Positions 37,296-48,248 of a stretch of 64,000 nucleotides of DNA are shown here, piece after piece (position 1 is the first letter of the stretch; every line of letters begins with the position of its first letter). Origin of the DNA: Nemertoderma westbladi (Eukaryota > Xenacoelomorpha > Nemertodermatida > Nemertodermatidae); the NCBI GenBank assembly GCA_032718475.1, contig JAUCBJ010007449.1, positions 18,181 through 82,180 on the forward strand. Direction: 5' to 3'. The notes under the pieces were generated by a model. The model was given only the letters and a program-made list of their open reading frames with translations, did no database searches and was not told where the DNA came from. A program made the translations under genes and the position numbers.

Positions 37296-37895
37296 AGTAG
37301 TAGAAGAAGAGGTGACCCCAACGAACTCCTCCCTAGCTTGGGCTATGGGCTACATCTCGGAGGACTATTAAAAATGCCAAATTCCGATGCTAAATTACGG
37401 CGTTTAATTGCCTACATCTGTCACCATCGAGGTAGTTACCATCAACCAATCGTAGCGTATTCACCTACGCGTAGCCCACCTTACTCGATAGCAGCTGTTA
37501 CCACCCTTCGGTATTGATTCGTATCATTGCTGCAACAACCATACATTGCATATTCATCTTCGCGTAGCCTAACTTCTCGAGGCATGGCTAGCCCCCAACC
37601 CATCGCTATTCGATCAACCAACCAACAGCGATACACCCTCAGATTATTCCCCTTTTCGCCACGCTACCACCTCCACATACTGTATATGGTGACTAAAACG
37701 ATAACGTGGCCATCTACACGATGCATATACCAAGTCGTTATATTACAGTATATTATATCGATTGCCAACTCAACGATTTACGTCCCTCCGTTGATAGAGC
37801 TACTCAACTGCTGTCGCCAAACCAACAAACCAACCACTCAGTATGATACATGTGCATGAAATTCCGCCACGTTCCAGCTACGCGTATACACACAT
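37296..37895 (+). repeat. Polinton left terminal inverted repeat (about 600 bp)
   Basis: Reverse complement of about 57404-58023, with scattered mismatches and a few small indels (the right copy has about 20 extra bases near 57830). An open frame of 110 codons appears in both TIRs, but I treat it as incidental because it lies wholly within the repeat and lacks domain features. Confidence 0.9.
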
Positions 37896-38128
37896 TAGTG
37901 ATTATTATTATTATGCAATAATTTTTAATTAAACTGCATTTTCCCTCCCGGCTAATCAACCAATCAATAAACCGAATTTAGGCTATTTCTCAGTTTAAGA
38001 CCTGTATTATTTTTGAAAATATCTTATATATATAATCTCTTGCTTTAATCACAATTAATCATTTGTAATGGTTTTAGTTTAAAAGTTTTTACTTTGTTTG
38101 TTTGATTTACAATAAAATAAATTAAATA

Positions 38129-38572
38129 ATGTCTTCTGATTCCGATATGGTTATGCCAATAGTAAGGCATTCATTTTTTGCAGAAGATGGTCAAGCCTAT
38201 ATTGTTATTGATTATACAATTTACCGTCAGGGAGATGATAAATATAAAATTGAGTTTTCTGAAAAAGCCAGGAAAGTTTTAAGCTCAATTGATATTGATG
38301 CTTCTGATAATAGTATTCATCTCTTAGATTACAACCGGAAAGTTGAGCATGAGGGAAAATTAATCAACATCTTACTATTATCCATGATAGAGGGGTTTAT
38401 TGTTATTACACAATACAACGAAGCTGGTGAAAAGTTTGAAATACGGCTAAATCGGCATAGCCCCTACGAAATTATGTCTTTCTTTATTGTAATGATTTCA
38501 AAAGAATCCTTTATCGAACCTGAAGAATCAACAGATAATGTTGAATATGTTGATAATATCATTGATTCTTGA
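38129..38572 (+). CDS. Unknown Polinton protein, 147 aa
   Basis: First rightward gene of the Polinton. It starts at an ATG in an A-rich context, 234 bp after the left TIR. The protein is acidic at the C-terminus, with several hydrophobic beta-strand-like stretches (QAYIVIDYTIY, LINILLLSMIEGFIVITQY) and no membrane segment or zinc site. I do not recognise it. Its intact frame suggests a real gene. Confidence 0.6.
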   Translation: MSSDSDMVMPIVRHSFFAEDGQAYIVIDYTIYRQGDDKYKIEFSEKARKVLSSIDIDASDNSIHLLDYNRKVEHEGKLINILLLSMIEGFIVITQYNEAGEKFEIRLNRHSPYEIMSFFIVMISKESFIEPEESTDNVEYVDNIIDS

Positions 38573-38735
38573 CTTTTCCCACTATATTATAAATATTTTA
38601 TGATTATTTATAAAATTTTAATGTTTTTAAATAATCGAAAATTGTAGTAGTATTTGTATATACAGTATAACAGTTTTGTTTGTTGTTGTTGTGTATTGAG
38701 GTAATTATTTTCAATTTACTTTACAATTTGGAAAA

Positions 38736-39188
38736 ATGGATATTTTAAATGAAAAATGTCCAGTTTGCTATTCTAAGTTATTGCAACAACATCGAGATTA
38801 TTATAAATGTGAAAATAAACATGCAACTTGCGTACAATGTATTGTACAATATTCCGAAATGAATAATTATTGTTCTAAAATTTGTCCTATTTGTCGCGCA
38901 CCCATATCTAAGTTTAATATAAAGTTGGCAAGTTATCAACCCTATTATTGGAAAGAGCTTCGCAATATAACTTATATTTCTGCGGAAAGTAATGATCCGG
39001 GAGATTTATTTACAATATTGGAGAATATTTTTTATAGAAATGTAGTACGACGGTGTTGCTACTATATTCCTTATTTTTTTAGCAGCGAACATAAAAAAAT
39101 CATTAGTGCGAAATTCTCGGGAAGTGATTTCCAAACCGCCGATGTTACCTATCATTATTTCGCGTATAAAGATGCTCACCATGCTTGA
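38736..39188 (+). CDS. RING-finger protein (C3HC4), 150 aa, Polinton cargo
   Basis: Residues 8-53 carry a complete C3HC4 RING: C8-x2-C11, C25-x3-H29, C32-x2-C35 and C50-x2-C53, with CPVC opening and CPICRAP closing. RING domains usually act as ubiquitin E3 ligases by recruiting an E2. The rest (residues 60-150) is not recognised and probably selects the target. RING proteins are used by large DNA viruses to degrade host factors. In this element the gene lies ahead of the ATPase and is not part of the Polinton core set. The frame is intact. Function beyond RING is inference. Confidence 0.75.
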   Translation: MDILNEKCPVCYSKLLQQHRDYYKCENKHATCVQCIVQYSEMNNYCSKICPICRAPISKFNIKLASYQPYYWKELRNITYISAESNDPGDLFTILENIFYRNVVRRCCYYIPYFFSSEHKKIISAKFSGSDFQTADVTYHYFAYKDAHHA

Positions 39189-39405
39189 AATTACATCAGT
39201 CTATACTATAATTGGAAATAGCACCTTTTGTTGCAGCGAGCGTCACATACTGTAGTTGTGTCATATGTTAATTAAATATACAGTACTCTAATGTTGTAGT
39301 TGCCTCAATTATTGTTATATACATAGTAATGGTGATGGTTTATTGATATTGATATTGATATTTATATTATATTGTATTGTTTATATATCTTAATAATAAT
39401 AATAA

Positions 39406-40086
39406 ATGGCTGACTTTAATTCAGGTCCATATAATTTAAACTTTCAAATGGGAACGAGTATGATAATTTCTGGGCCATCTGGTTCTGGAAAGTCAACGTT
39501 TGTCAGTAATTTAATTAAACACAAGAATGGTTGTTTCAACGAAGCCCCCTTGCGAGTATTGTATTGTTACGGGAGCAATCCCCCGACTATTCCCGGTATT
39601 ACTCACCTTTACAAAGTTTTGCCTGAAAATATAGATAGTTTAGTGAATAGTCGAGATTTATTAATTATAGATGATTTATTAACAGAAACTGAGTCCAGTA
39701 CAGCTTTAACTGTATTGTTTACTAAGGTAGCTCATTATTCCAATATATTTATTTGTTTTATAACGCAAAACATGTTTTATGGTGGGAAGCATAACCGCAC
39801 AAGATCAATTAATAGCCATACTTTAGTATTAATGAAAAATCCGCGAGACAGTTTATCAGTTTTAAAATTCGCGAAGCAGATGTTACCAGGGCAGACCAAA
39901 TTTTTAGTTGATTCCTATCAAGATGCGACAATTGAACCATTTTCACATTTCTTAATTGATTTACGACAGGAAACACCCGAACATTTAAGATTTAGATCGG
40001 ATATATTTCGTAATCATAATTGTTACATTAAAAATTACATTGACTATAAACGTAGCGAAAATAATAATAATAATAATAATAAATAA
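39406..40086 (+). CDS. FtsK/HerA-type DNA-packaging ATPase
   Basis: 226 residues, close to the usual Polinton ATPase length. Walker A is GPSGSGKST (residues 23-31). Walker B is LLIIDD (85-90). A FITQN stretch follows at about 118, where a sensor is expected. Proteins of this family pump genomic DNA into a preformed capsid at the vertex. The gene starts at an ATG preceded by (TAA)n and ends in an Asn-rich tail coded by an (AAT)n run that extends past the stop. The frame is intact. It lies just upstream of the pX-like protein, as is common in Polintons. Confidence 0.9.
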   Translation: MADFNSGPYNLNFQMGTSMIISGPSGSGKSTFVSNLIKHKNGCFNEAPLRVLYCYGSNPPTIPGITHLYKVLPENIDSLVNSRDLLIIDDLLTETESSTALTVLFTKVAHYSNIFICFITQNMFYGGKHNRTRSINSHTLVLMKNPRDSLSVLKFAKQMLPGQTKFLVDSYQDATIEPFSHFLIDLRQETPEHLRFRSDIFRNHNCYIKNYIDYKRSENNNNNNNK

Positions 40087-40123
40087 TTAATATTTTGTAA
40101 CAATTTTCAATAATGTTGCAACA

Positions 40124-40507
40124 ATGAATAGACTTGTGCAGAAATATCGTAACGAACTGGAATTTCTACGCAGCGCTACCCCTCAACAAAGAACTTATTT
40201 TATTAATCATACCGCGAGTAACGAATTAATACGGCTCATTGTAAATACTGCATTAAATGTTCTAAAAGGTAACGTACAATTAACCCCTCATTCATTTAGA
40301 AATATTCGCCGCTATAAGAAGGTATTGAAATCTCTCAACCGTAAAACAAAAAATATATCAAGTTACAGAAAAAAGTTAAGCAATCAATCTGGAGGTATAC
40401 TACCGTTTCTAATACCCTTACTCGGCATTGGTGCGAAACTCGCCGCGAGTGCCGGTGCCGCCGCCGCTGGAGCAGCTATTGCGAAAAAAATTAACCGCGG
40501 ACGGTAA
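40124..40507 (+). CDS. pX-like virion protein with C-terminal hydrophobic segment
   Basis: 127 residues, basic. NQSGGILPFLIPLLGIGAKL and the following Ala/Gly-rich stretch form one hydrophobic segment (about residues 90-120), closed by KKINRGR. A short basic protein with an SGG-(I/F)LP-hydrophobic signature is a regular neighbour of the ATPase in Polintons and adintoviruses. It has been compared with the adenovirus core/membrane-active proteins. A role in DNA condensation or membrane interaction is inferred. The frame is intact. Confidence 0.7.
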   Translation: MNRLVQKYRNELEFLRSATPQQRTYFINHTASNELIRLIVNTALNVLKGNVQLTPHSFRNIRRYKKVLKSLNRKTKNISSYRKKLSNQSGGILPFLIPLLGIGAKLAASAGAAAAGAAIAKKINRGR

Positions 40508-40509
40508 CA

Positions 40510-40680
40510 ATGGTTAAAACAGGAGTAACATTTAGAAAATTATATTTAGTATCGAGTAAACCGTTAGCTACTGATTTAAAACCACAAGATATACCTAGAG
40601 TAAATACTACAAAAAGAAAACCCTTTAAAACATCAACTTCAAAGAAAATAATTAAAAAATTTCAGTTGTTCTTACGGTGA
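40510..40680 (+). CDS. Small basic ORF, 56 aa
   Basis: An ATG at 40510, three bases after the previous stop, opens 56 codons ending TGA at 40680. The product is Lys/Thr-rich (for example TTKRKPFKTSTSKKIIKKF). The tight spacing and coding-like composition suggest a real small gene between the pX-like protein and the integrase. No family is recognised. Confidence 0.45.
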   Translation: MVKTGVTFRKLYLVSSKPLATDLKPQDIPRVNTTKRKPFKTSTSKKIIKKFQLFLR

Positions 40681-40731
40681 TGCCCTTTATAAGAGATTTG
40701 AATATACATATTACTTGCGGTTGTCGAAAAG

Positions 40732-42251
<1,520 letters not shown>

Positions 42252-42512
42252 GCTTAGGTTTATACTGTATATTAATTCATTTTGGTCGCATATGACTGTA
42301 ATTAATCAATATTAACTCGAATGATATTACTATATCTATAGTTCATCCGTTTTAAATAAAGCCAATAAAATATTGATCCCGCGCATATACTGGAGAAGAT
42401 GCGACAATGAACGTGGTCACAGATGTCTATAATTTAACATTATACTGTACTGTATGTACAATGGAGTCAAGTAGAGAGAGAGAGAGCTTAAATAATAATA
42501 ATAATAATAATA

Positions 42513-43385
42513 ATGGCCACAGATACATATATCACTCTACTTTCAGATAGCTCATTAAACACTTACCCCAATAATAATCCTAGCGAGTTTACTGTTGATT
42601 TAGCCGAAGAATTATATATTGGTCCAAACGCTAAAATTGGGCTTGCCGAGCTACAATACCAAGCAACATACAATAATATTACACTGCAAACTCAAATCTC
42701 GCTGTCAATCGGGGTAGATGCAAAAGATGCCAAATTATATAGTTTATTTCCTGGTATGCATAGCTCTATTCAAGTGATTATTGATGATATAAATAAACTG
42801 TTTAATTCTGAAGCGAAATATAGAGATTTCGAATTCATTTTTAATACAAATAATTCTAGAATTAAATTTAAATTTCCTAAAAAGTTGAAAAAAATACAAT
42901 TAAGTCTACGTGGTGATTTAATACAAATTCTAGGCTTAAAACCGTTATTGGATCGGAATCATCCTGGTATTCCGAATTGGGATATATACAGTACCACTAC
43001 AGTAGATGAATTAAGCAATATAGAACAGCCGATATTAATTTTAAATTATAGCGGACCAAAAATTTCGGAAATTGGCATTTTAGATTTTCCAGCTCCCACG
43101 AATATAACACGTAATAAAGACACTATCTTTATATATACAGATATTATTAAGAGCTCATTTGTTGGTGACGCTTTAGCACCGCTCTTAAGAACCTGCCCTT
43201 TAACGCAATTAAATCGAAAATATATTAATCACGAATACGAGAGCATTTGCTATTTCCCATTGTTGAATAAAAAACTAAAAACAATCTTAATTACTTTACG
43301 TGACGGACAAGGCGAATTAATTAATTTTAGCGGAGGTCGCACTGTTATAACACTTAAGTTAATACGGGGTGGCAGTGATGGATGA
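42513..43385 (+). CDS. Penton-like minor capsid protein 1
   Basis: 290 residues. The N-terminus TYITLLSDSSLNTYPNNNPS followed by EFTVDLAEELYIGPNAKIGL matches the Y-(I/V)-x-L-x-S-x-S-x-x-x-(Y/F)-P-x-N start of Polinton proteins proposed as the penton (single jelly-roll). The rest alternates predicted beta-strands. It is preceded by an (AAT)n leader. The next gene encodes a paralogue and overlaps its last 8 bases. Role in the vertex or minor capsid is inferred from family and context. The frame is intact. Confidence 0.65.
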   Translation: MATDTYITLLSDSSLNTYPNNNPSEFTVDLAEELYIGPNAKIGLAELQYQATYNNITLQTQISLSIGVDAKDAKLYSLFPGMHSSIQVIIDDINKLFNSEAKYRDFEFIFNTNNSRIKFKFPKKLKKIQLSLRGDLIQILGLKPLLDRNHPGIPNWDIYSTTTVDELSNIEQPILILNYSGPKISEIGILDFPAPTNITRNKDTIFIYTDIIKSSFVGDALAPLLRTCPLTQLNRKYINHEYESICYFPLLNKKLKTILITLRDGQGELINFSGGRTVITLKLIRGGSDG

Positions 43386-44223
43386 ATTCTACGTAAGACT
43401 ACCAAGTAACTCCTGTCCAATTGATTTTCCCCGCAATAGCGCTAGTAATTATCAGATCAATTTCCATGGCGCCTTACCTATAAACCCAAACGAAAACTGG
43501 GTGGTAGGTATAAAAAGTATATTTTACTTAGCTACGTTGCCGTCCATGTATAACAATGTAGAGAATGTTATTTTATTAAAAAAAGGAAAAAAAAATTTTG
43601 AGGATACACTTCCATCCGGTTTGTTCTACAGTATCAATGACATTATAGATTATTTTAACACGGGGGCGTTGAAAGATAAATTACAAATAGTTGAAAATAC
43701 TCAACAAAATAGGTTGCAATTTAGTTTAGGGAAAACTGTGCGAGAGTTATTTATAGGTCAACAATTAGCCTATTATTTTGGAATTACTGAAAATAATCTC
43801 GGCGCGAATTTAAATCCAAATTTTAAAATTATTTTGAAGACGAAAAATAATATAAAGGGTTATTTAATAAAGGTTATCGGAAATGGAGAAAAAGCTTACC
43901 AGATGGTATTTTTATGCCCTCAACCACCCAATTCTATTCCAGAACCTAAGTCGAACATGTACGTGACTACTAATATAATTGAAAATCAATATATTAATGA
44001 CTTTGGTTTAGCTTTACTTCGTCGTGTTGCGATACCTGATGACGTGAAATATGGTAGCGTAATAAATAAAGAATTTGTCAAGGATACAATTCATTATATC
44101 CCTGTAAAAAAATCATATAAGATAACATACATTCATATTGAAATAACAGACAAAGAAGGAAAAGATTTGAATTTTGAATACGGGACAACATCTATTACAT
44201 TACACTTTAAACGAATAAATTAA
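43378..44223 (+). CDS. Penton-like minor capsid protein 2
   Basis: 281 residues from the ATG at 43378, which overlaps the previous stop by 8 bases (ATGGATGA). I prefer this ATG to an upstream GTG at 43369. The N-terminus DEFYVRLPSNSCPIDFPRNS, with NENWVVGIKSIFY further on, carries the same start signature as the previous protein and is closer to the common Polinton form (FYV-x-LPSNS). The two are tandem paralogues with low identity. It probably forms part of the capsid vertex. Frame intact. Confidence 0.7.
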   Translation: MDEFYVRLPSNSCPIDFPRNSASNYQINFHGALPINPNENWVVGIKSIFYLATLPSMYNNVENVILLKKGKKNFEDTLPSGLFYSINDIIDYFNTGALKDKLQIVENTQQNRLQFSLGKTVRELFIGQQLAYYFGITENNLGANLNPNFKIILKTKNNIKGYLIKVIGNGEKAYQMVFLCPQPPNSIPEPKSNMYVTTNIIENQYINDFGLALLRRVAIPDDVKYGSVINKEFVKDTIHYIPVKKSYKITYIHIEITDKEGKDLNFEYGTTSITLHFKRIN

Positions 44224-44224
44224 A

Positions 44225-44788
44225 ATGGATTCTGATTTATTTCAAAGATACAGTAAACCTCAATATGGTGGTGCAGACTCGAATCTTGCTGTTTTTAAAG
44301 GTGGTAGAAGTACGAGAGGTTCGACGCAAGTTCCTGTTTTTCGAGGTGGTTCATATATTGACCCTTACGGTCAACAAATTGGCACATTTGGTCCAAACTT
44401 AAAACAACGTCGTTTTCAGCATTATCGTAGAGGTATGCGGGCAAATCAACACGGAGAAGGTATATTTACAGACGCTTTATCGACATTGAAAAAATTTGGT
44501 AAGCCATTAGCTAAAAAAGTTTTACAGAAAGCTTTACCATTTACCACAAAATTTATGAGACAACACGTAATACCAAAAGGTAAGCGGGTCTTACATCAGC
44601 AGGCTAATACGGTTATTAATAAAGCATTAAATAAAATGAAACCGTCAACAAGGTCAGTTGTAGAAAAAGTTTATAGAGATTTAAAGCGACCCGCTAGACC
44701 AATGTCTATGAACATACATCATCGACGTAGTAATAAATATAGAAAAATAAAAGGCAAACTGAAACACTGCGAAAAAAGTATTTTTTAA
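44225..44788 (+). CDS. Basic core-like virion protein (pVI/pX type)
   Basis: 187 residues, strongly basic and Gly-rich at the N-terminus (KPQYGGA, VFKGGRSTRG, VFRGGSYIDPYG). An amphipathic stretch follows (GEGIFTDALSTLKKFGKPLA), then a Lys/Arg-rich tail. The order penton-core-MCP-protease fits Polintons and adintoviruses, in which such proteins are thought to be processed by the protease and to bind DNA or disrupt membranes. Starts two bases after the previous stop. Frame intact. Confidence 0.6.
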   Translation: MDSDLFQRYSKPQYGGADSNLAVFKGGRSTRGSTQVPVFRGGSYIDPYGQQIGTFGPNLKQRRFQHYRRGMRANQHGEGIFTDALSTLKKFGKPLAKKVLQKALPFTTKFMRQHVIPKGKRVLHQQANTVINKALNKMKPSTRSVVEKVYRDLKRPARPMSMNIHHRRSNKYRKIKGKLKHCEKSIF

Positions 44789-44790
44789 TA

Positions 44791-46050
44791 ATGTCAATTA
44801 TTAAGGAATTAGATTTATTTTCTACACAGCCAATACAGACTGAATTTAAAGCAAAGCATTATGAAACAATTTACCCCGTATCTAATCTCAGAAGTGAGTC
44901 TAGGGAAGTCACGTTCCTTGTACCGAGATCCAATGAATTCTATACGAAACTGCAAGATGCGTTATTAATTACAAAATGTACTATACGATGGGATAGACGA
45001 CTTGAAAACTCCCATATATATATGCTGAATTACCCCGCTGAAACTATGTGGAGTGATATTAAAATAGACCTTAATGAGAAGCAGGTTGAAAATAGCAATA
45101 ACCATTATTTCTACAAGTCGTACTTATCCAATTTATTATTTACAACTTACGAGGATAAAAATGGGCTACTGGGTGCGGGTGGCTTTCATCAACCTTTATC
45201 TGAGCACGGAAATGAAATTGACCCCGGCGCGCATCCTATTGGCGATGCCTTTAGTAAACAAATGCAATTTGTAAGTGGATTGACGATTGATTTTGATACT
45301 GAAAGCAAAATAATACAACCCGGGTATGATTTAAGAATGCATTTTAGAAAAGTATCAAATTCGTTTATTTTTAAAATCACTCCAAACGCAAATGCGGTGA
45401 CAAATCTTCGGCTAGAATTAGATGAAATAAAGATCCTAATCCCTAGAATGGAGGTTAATCCTGTAATAGAAAGCAGTCACCTAAAAGGTTTAGAGAGTTA
45501 CGATATTGAATATCAATTTCAAAAAAAGGAGGTTACAACATTTACTATTCCCGCTCAAACCACAAATTACACCCAAACAAACATATTTGATGGTAAAAAA
45601 CCCAAATTAGTTATTATCGGCTTCATAACAAATAACGCTTATTCGGGAGAATTAATTAGCAATCCCTTGAAATTTGAACATTTTAACCTTAGACGCGCGG
45701 AACTGATTGTAGACGGTCTTCCAGTAGGTGGTGTAATATACGAGCCTAATTTTACAGATGGAACATATATTTTTGAGTATACTCAATTAATGAAGAACAT
45801 TAATACATATATTAACGGTTATGGGGGTAATAATATAGACCATGAAACCTACTTAGGTAATTGCCCCATCCTATCCTGGGACTTAACCGCCGAGGGCTAT
45901 GTTAGAGATCCACAACCGTCGATATATACTAACGGCCAATTAAAATTAAGATTTGCCGAACCGTTGGTTGAAACCATAAATGTAATCGTTTTTAATATTT
46001 ATGATCAATCATTAAGTTTAAATAGCAGGAAAGAAATACATATCGATTAA
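44791..46050 (+). CDS. Major capsid protein (double jelly-roll)
   Basis: 419 residues, in the range for Polinton capsid proteins. The N-terminus KELDLFSTQPIQTEF matches the ELDLFS-x-x-P-x-Q-T signature of animal Polinton capsid proteins, often annotated as F54H12.2-like. Later features include VPRSNEFYTKLQDALLITKC and many beta-strand segments, with a Gly/Asn-rich region at about 345. The family builds pseudo-hexameric trimers that form the capsid shell. It overlaps no neighbour, starts right after the core-like gene, and precedes the protease by two bases. Intact frame. Confidence 0.85.
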   Translation: MSIIKELDLFSTQPIQTEFKAKHYETIYPVSNLRSESREVTFLVPRSNEFYTKLQDALLITKCTIRWDRRLENSHIYMLNYPAETMWSDIKIDLNEKQVENSNNHYFYKSYLSNLLFTTYEDKNGLLGAGGFHQPLSEHGNEIDPGAHPIGDAFSKQMQFVSGLTIDFDTESKIIQPGYDLRMHFRKVSNSFIFKITPNANAVTNLRLELDEIKILIPRMEVNPVIESSHLKGLESYDIEYQFQKKEVTTFTIPAQTTNYTQTNIFDGKKPKLVIIGFITNNAYSGELISNPLKFEHFNLRRAELIVDGLPVGGVIYEPNFTDGTYIFEYTQLMKNINTYINGYGGNNIDHETYLGNCPILSWDLTAEGYVRDPQPSIYTNGQLKLRFAEPLVETINVIVFNIYDQSLSLNSRKEIHID

Positions 46051-46052
46051 GT

Positions 46053-46505
46053 ATGTTATCTACAGAGGACCTTGATATGTTTCCAGTGGGTGGTCATTAT
46101 TTGGGAGCGTTTCCAGCTAATAAATTACCTAAATTAGATAATAATAAGCGAAGAGATTATGGGTTAATAGTAAATACCGATAAAGAGCATCTACCCGGGA
46201 TTCATTGGATCACGATATTTATACGAGATAATGAGGCTGAATTATTTGATTCATTCGGATCAAAATATCCAAACAGATGCATCGAAAAATGGCTTGAGAA
46301 AAATTCCGTAAGGTGGCGTACTACTCGCAAACAATTTCAAGACCCAAGGAGGACCACATGCGGTCTATACTGTCTTTATTATTTGGTAAATCGAATTCAC
46401 ACAAACTATCCAATGAGTGCGTTTACAAATAATGTGGAAATAAATGAAATAATATTATATAAATGGCTTGTTAATTATTATAAAATAAACCAACAAGCGT
46501 TGTAA
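46053..46505 (+). CDS. Adenain-like (Ulp1-fold) cysteine protease
   Basis: 150 residues. Catalytic His51 is in GIHWITIFI and Asp66 in LFDSFGS. A Gln lies in KQFQDP (94 or 96), and the nucleophile is Cys103 in TTCGLYCLYYL. The H-D-Q-C order and spacing match adenovirus protease and Polinton PRO. The enzyme matures capsid and core proteins. It follows the major capsid gene by two bases. Frame intact and all catalytic residues present. Confidence 0.88.
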   Translation: MLSTEDLDMFPVGGHYLGAFPANKLPKLDNNKRRDYGLIVNTDKEHLPGIHWITIFIRDNEAELFDSFGSKYPNRCIEKWLEKNSVRWRTTRKQFQDPRRTTCGLYCLYYLVNRIHTNYPMSAFTNNVEINEIILYKWLVNYYKINQQAL

Positions 46506-46536
46506 TTAATCATTTAACTTTTGTTTATCAGATAAA

Positions 46537-47140
46537 ATGGATAATATTATTTTTGTTGATTTTCAATATTATAAGATAGACAATAAAGAGTATCCGGTAG
46601 TATTTAAAGAATTTGCTATATTCGATTCTAATTACACCAAAACTAATGTAAAGACGTTTTTAATTAAAGGCCCGTCTAATATTAAGTTATCAGCTTTAGA
46701 TGTAGCTCACGTAAACAATTTACGAGACATGACTTCTCATTTGCCTTGGGACTACGGTGACATTTCGCAAGATGAGTTTAAAAAATATATGAAGAGACAT
46801 TTAAAATATAAAAAAAAATATATATGTATTTGGGTTGATGAAGCGGGCAATATTAAACACCCAACTCGATGTTCTCGCACCAAATTCGGTGGAGAAATTG
46901 GGAATATATAAGCAATATCACGATTATTTAACCCCCTGTCGCTTCCACGATCAATTTACTACAGTAGAAAATAAATGTGCGTTCCACTTAAACACAAAGG
47001 ATAACTGTCTGCGGTATTGCTCAGCAAAACGCGTTGGGGGGTATGAGATGCTACACTTTTTCATGAGAAAGCGTTTAACTGCGACTGATGATGATAAACA
47101 GAAAGAAATAACTGCGGTGGAAGATGTACTCATACTGTAG
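46537..47140 (+). pseudogene. Conserved Polinton ORF of unknown function, frameshifted
   Basis: The first frame (46537-46911) has IIFVDFQYYK at its start and LPWDYGDISQDEFKKYMKRH. This fits a small Polinton family that begins D-I-E-F-F and includes NxxWLTxxxHGIxW-like and GDI motifs, possibly with an RNase H-like fold. The second half, with a Cys/His cluster (LTPCRFHDQF, ENKCAFHLN), is in another frame (about 46865-47140). The switch lies near 46850-46870, downstream of a run of nine A (46811-46819). Asp-x-Gln replaces the usual Asp-x-Glu at the start. The copy is therefore probably inactive. Function is not established. Confidence 0.5.
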
Positions 47141-47175
47141 GTTTAACTGAGGTGGAAGATGTACTCTTACAGTAG
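47110..47175 (+). repeat. 36-bp tandem duplication at the gene end
   Basis: GAGGTGGAAGATGTACTC-type sequence occurs twice in tandem across the stop of the preceding ORF. Confidence 0.7.
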
Positions 47176-47729
47176 GTTTACTCTAAGCTTGTAATGTGAT
47201 GGGATAATATATTTGTTTTAATGTCAATAAAAAATAATAAAAACATTAAAATCTTTTTTTATATCGCTGTTTACACTCACAAACACAACACACCTACCGG
47301 TAGCCGACTGTTGTATCAGAGTTTAACTACCAGTAGCTAGCTGACTTTACACATACAGACATATAGAATGGCAGAATGGCGCCCTTCTAGACTGTCAGCA
47401 ACCACAAGGCTTTAGCACAAGGCTTACTAAATTAACTCAACATGGAGGGTTCGTGAATGCTGCATTAGAGAGGCCCTCCTAACAATAGGCCTACTGGTAC
47501 CGAGGGCTCTGTAGCCCAGTACTTGAGGATAGAGCAAGGGCATACCGCTTTCTTTGATTTAAGGATTACACTATTACACTTGAATGCTTCCAATTTTCTG
47601 TTTACAACTTTAATTGGTCTAATCTACATTACTGCGGGCGGGCTACTACTGTCGCATAGGTAAGCCTATACAGCTATAGTTAACTTTATGCGGGGCCCTT
47701 TTTCGAATGTTGACCCAATATGGTTTATG

Positions 47730-48091
47730 GTTAACCTTTAGTACTCGTGGATAGGTAAGGTACACTTTCATTCGGTTAGGCATATAGGCCTAATGACTTA
47801 CTCCTCAACTGAAAGTTGACTAGCTCATTGATACAATAGGTGTGGTTAGGTACCGGTAGCGCTATAGGTCCTATAAAATCCCCTCGCACTCTCTGTTACT
47901 AACTTTCTACATTCACTCTATGTTGTATGCTTCTTTACAGTTAACCTTTAGAACTCTTGGTTAGGGGCGCCATCATTCAACCAGTCATATAATGGCTCCA
48001 CTCGGATACAATAGGTGTGGCTTGCGGTATACCTAACTAAGCCTATATAAAATCCACCCCATTCTCTGTTACTAATATTCACTCTATGTTG
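47730..48091 (+). promoter_or_regulatory. Two repeat units, each with a TATA box
   Basis: Units at about 47730-47924 and 47940-48091 share GTTAACCTTTAGNACTC, ACAATAGGTGTGG, TATAAAATCC and CTCTGTTACTAA. The TATAAAA boxes lie at about 47872 and 48046. They are in the intergenic space where the two arms of the Polinton converge. They look like duplicated promoters, but no downstream gene is obvious on the plus strand. The segment is studded with TAGGCCTA, unlike the rest of the element, so it may be captured host DNA. Confidence 0.4.
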
Positions 48092-48248
48092 ACGGAGGGA
48101 CTATATAAAACATAGTTAATTTATTTATGTATTCGCTTTTTTTTAAATTATATATAAAATAGATTCAGGCTACTAAGTTTTATAAGCAACAATAACTGAT
48201 AACAATAACAACAACAACAACACTAAATTTATTACTGTATTATACTTT

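Noticed and set aside
36195-37517. 440-codon ORF taken at face value
   Set aside because: Its last 74 codons are read-through into the Polinton TIR; the native frame leaves at 37295 and resumes at 58030.
37527-37859. 110-codon ORF, present again at 57439-57771 on the opposite strand
   Set aside because: Lies entirely within the Polinton TIRs, so the apparent conservation is simply the repeat. There is no domain and no start context.
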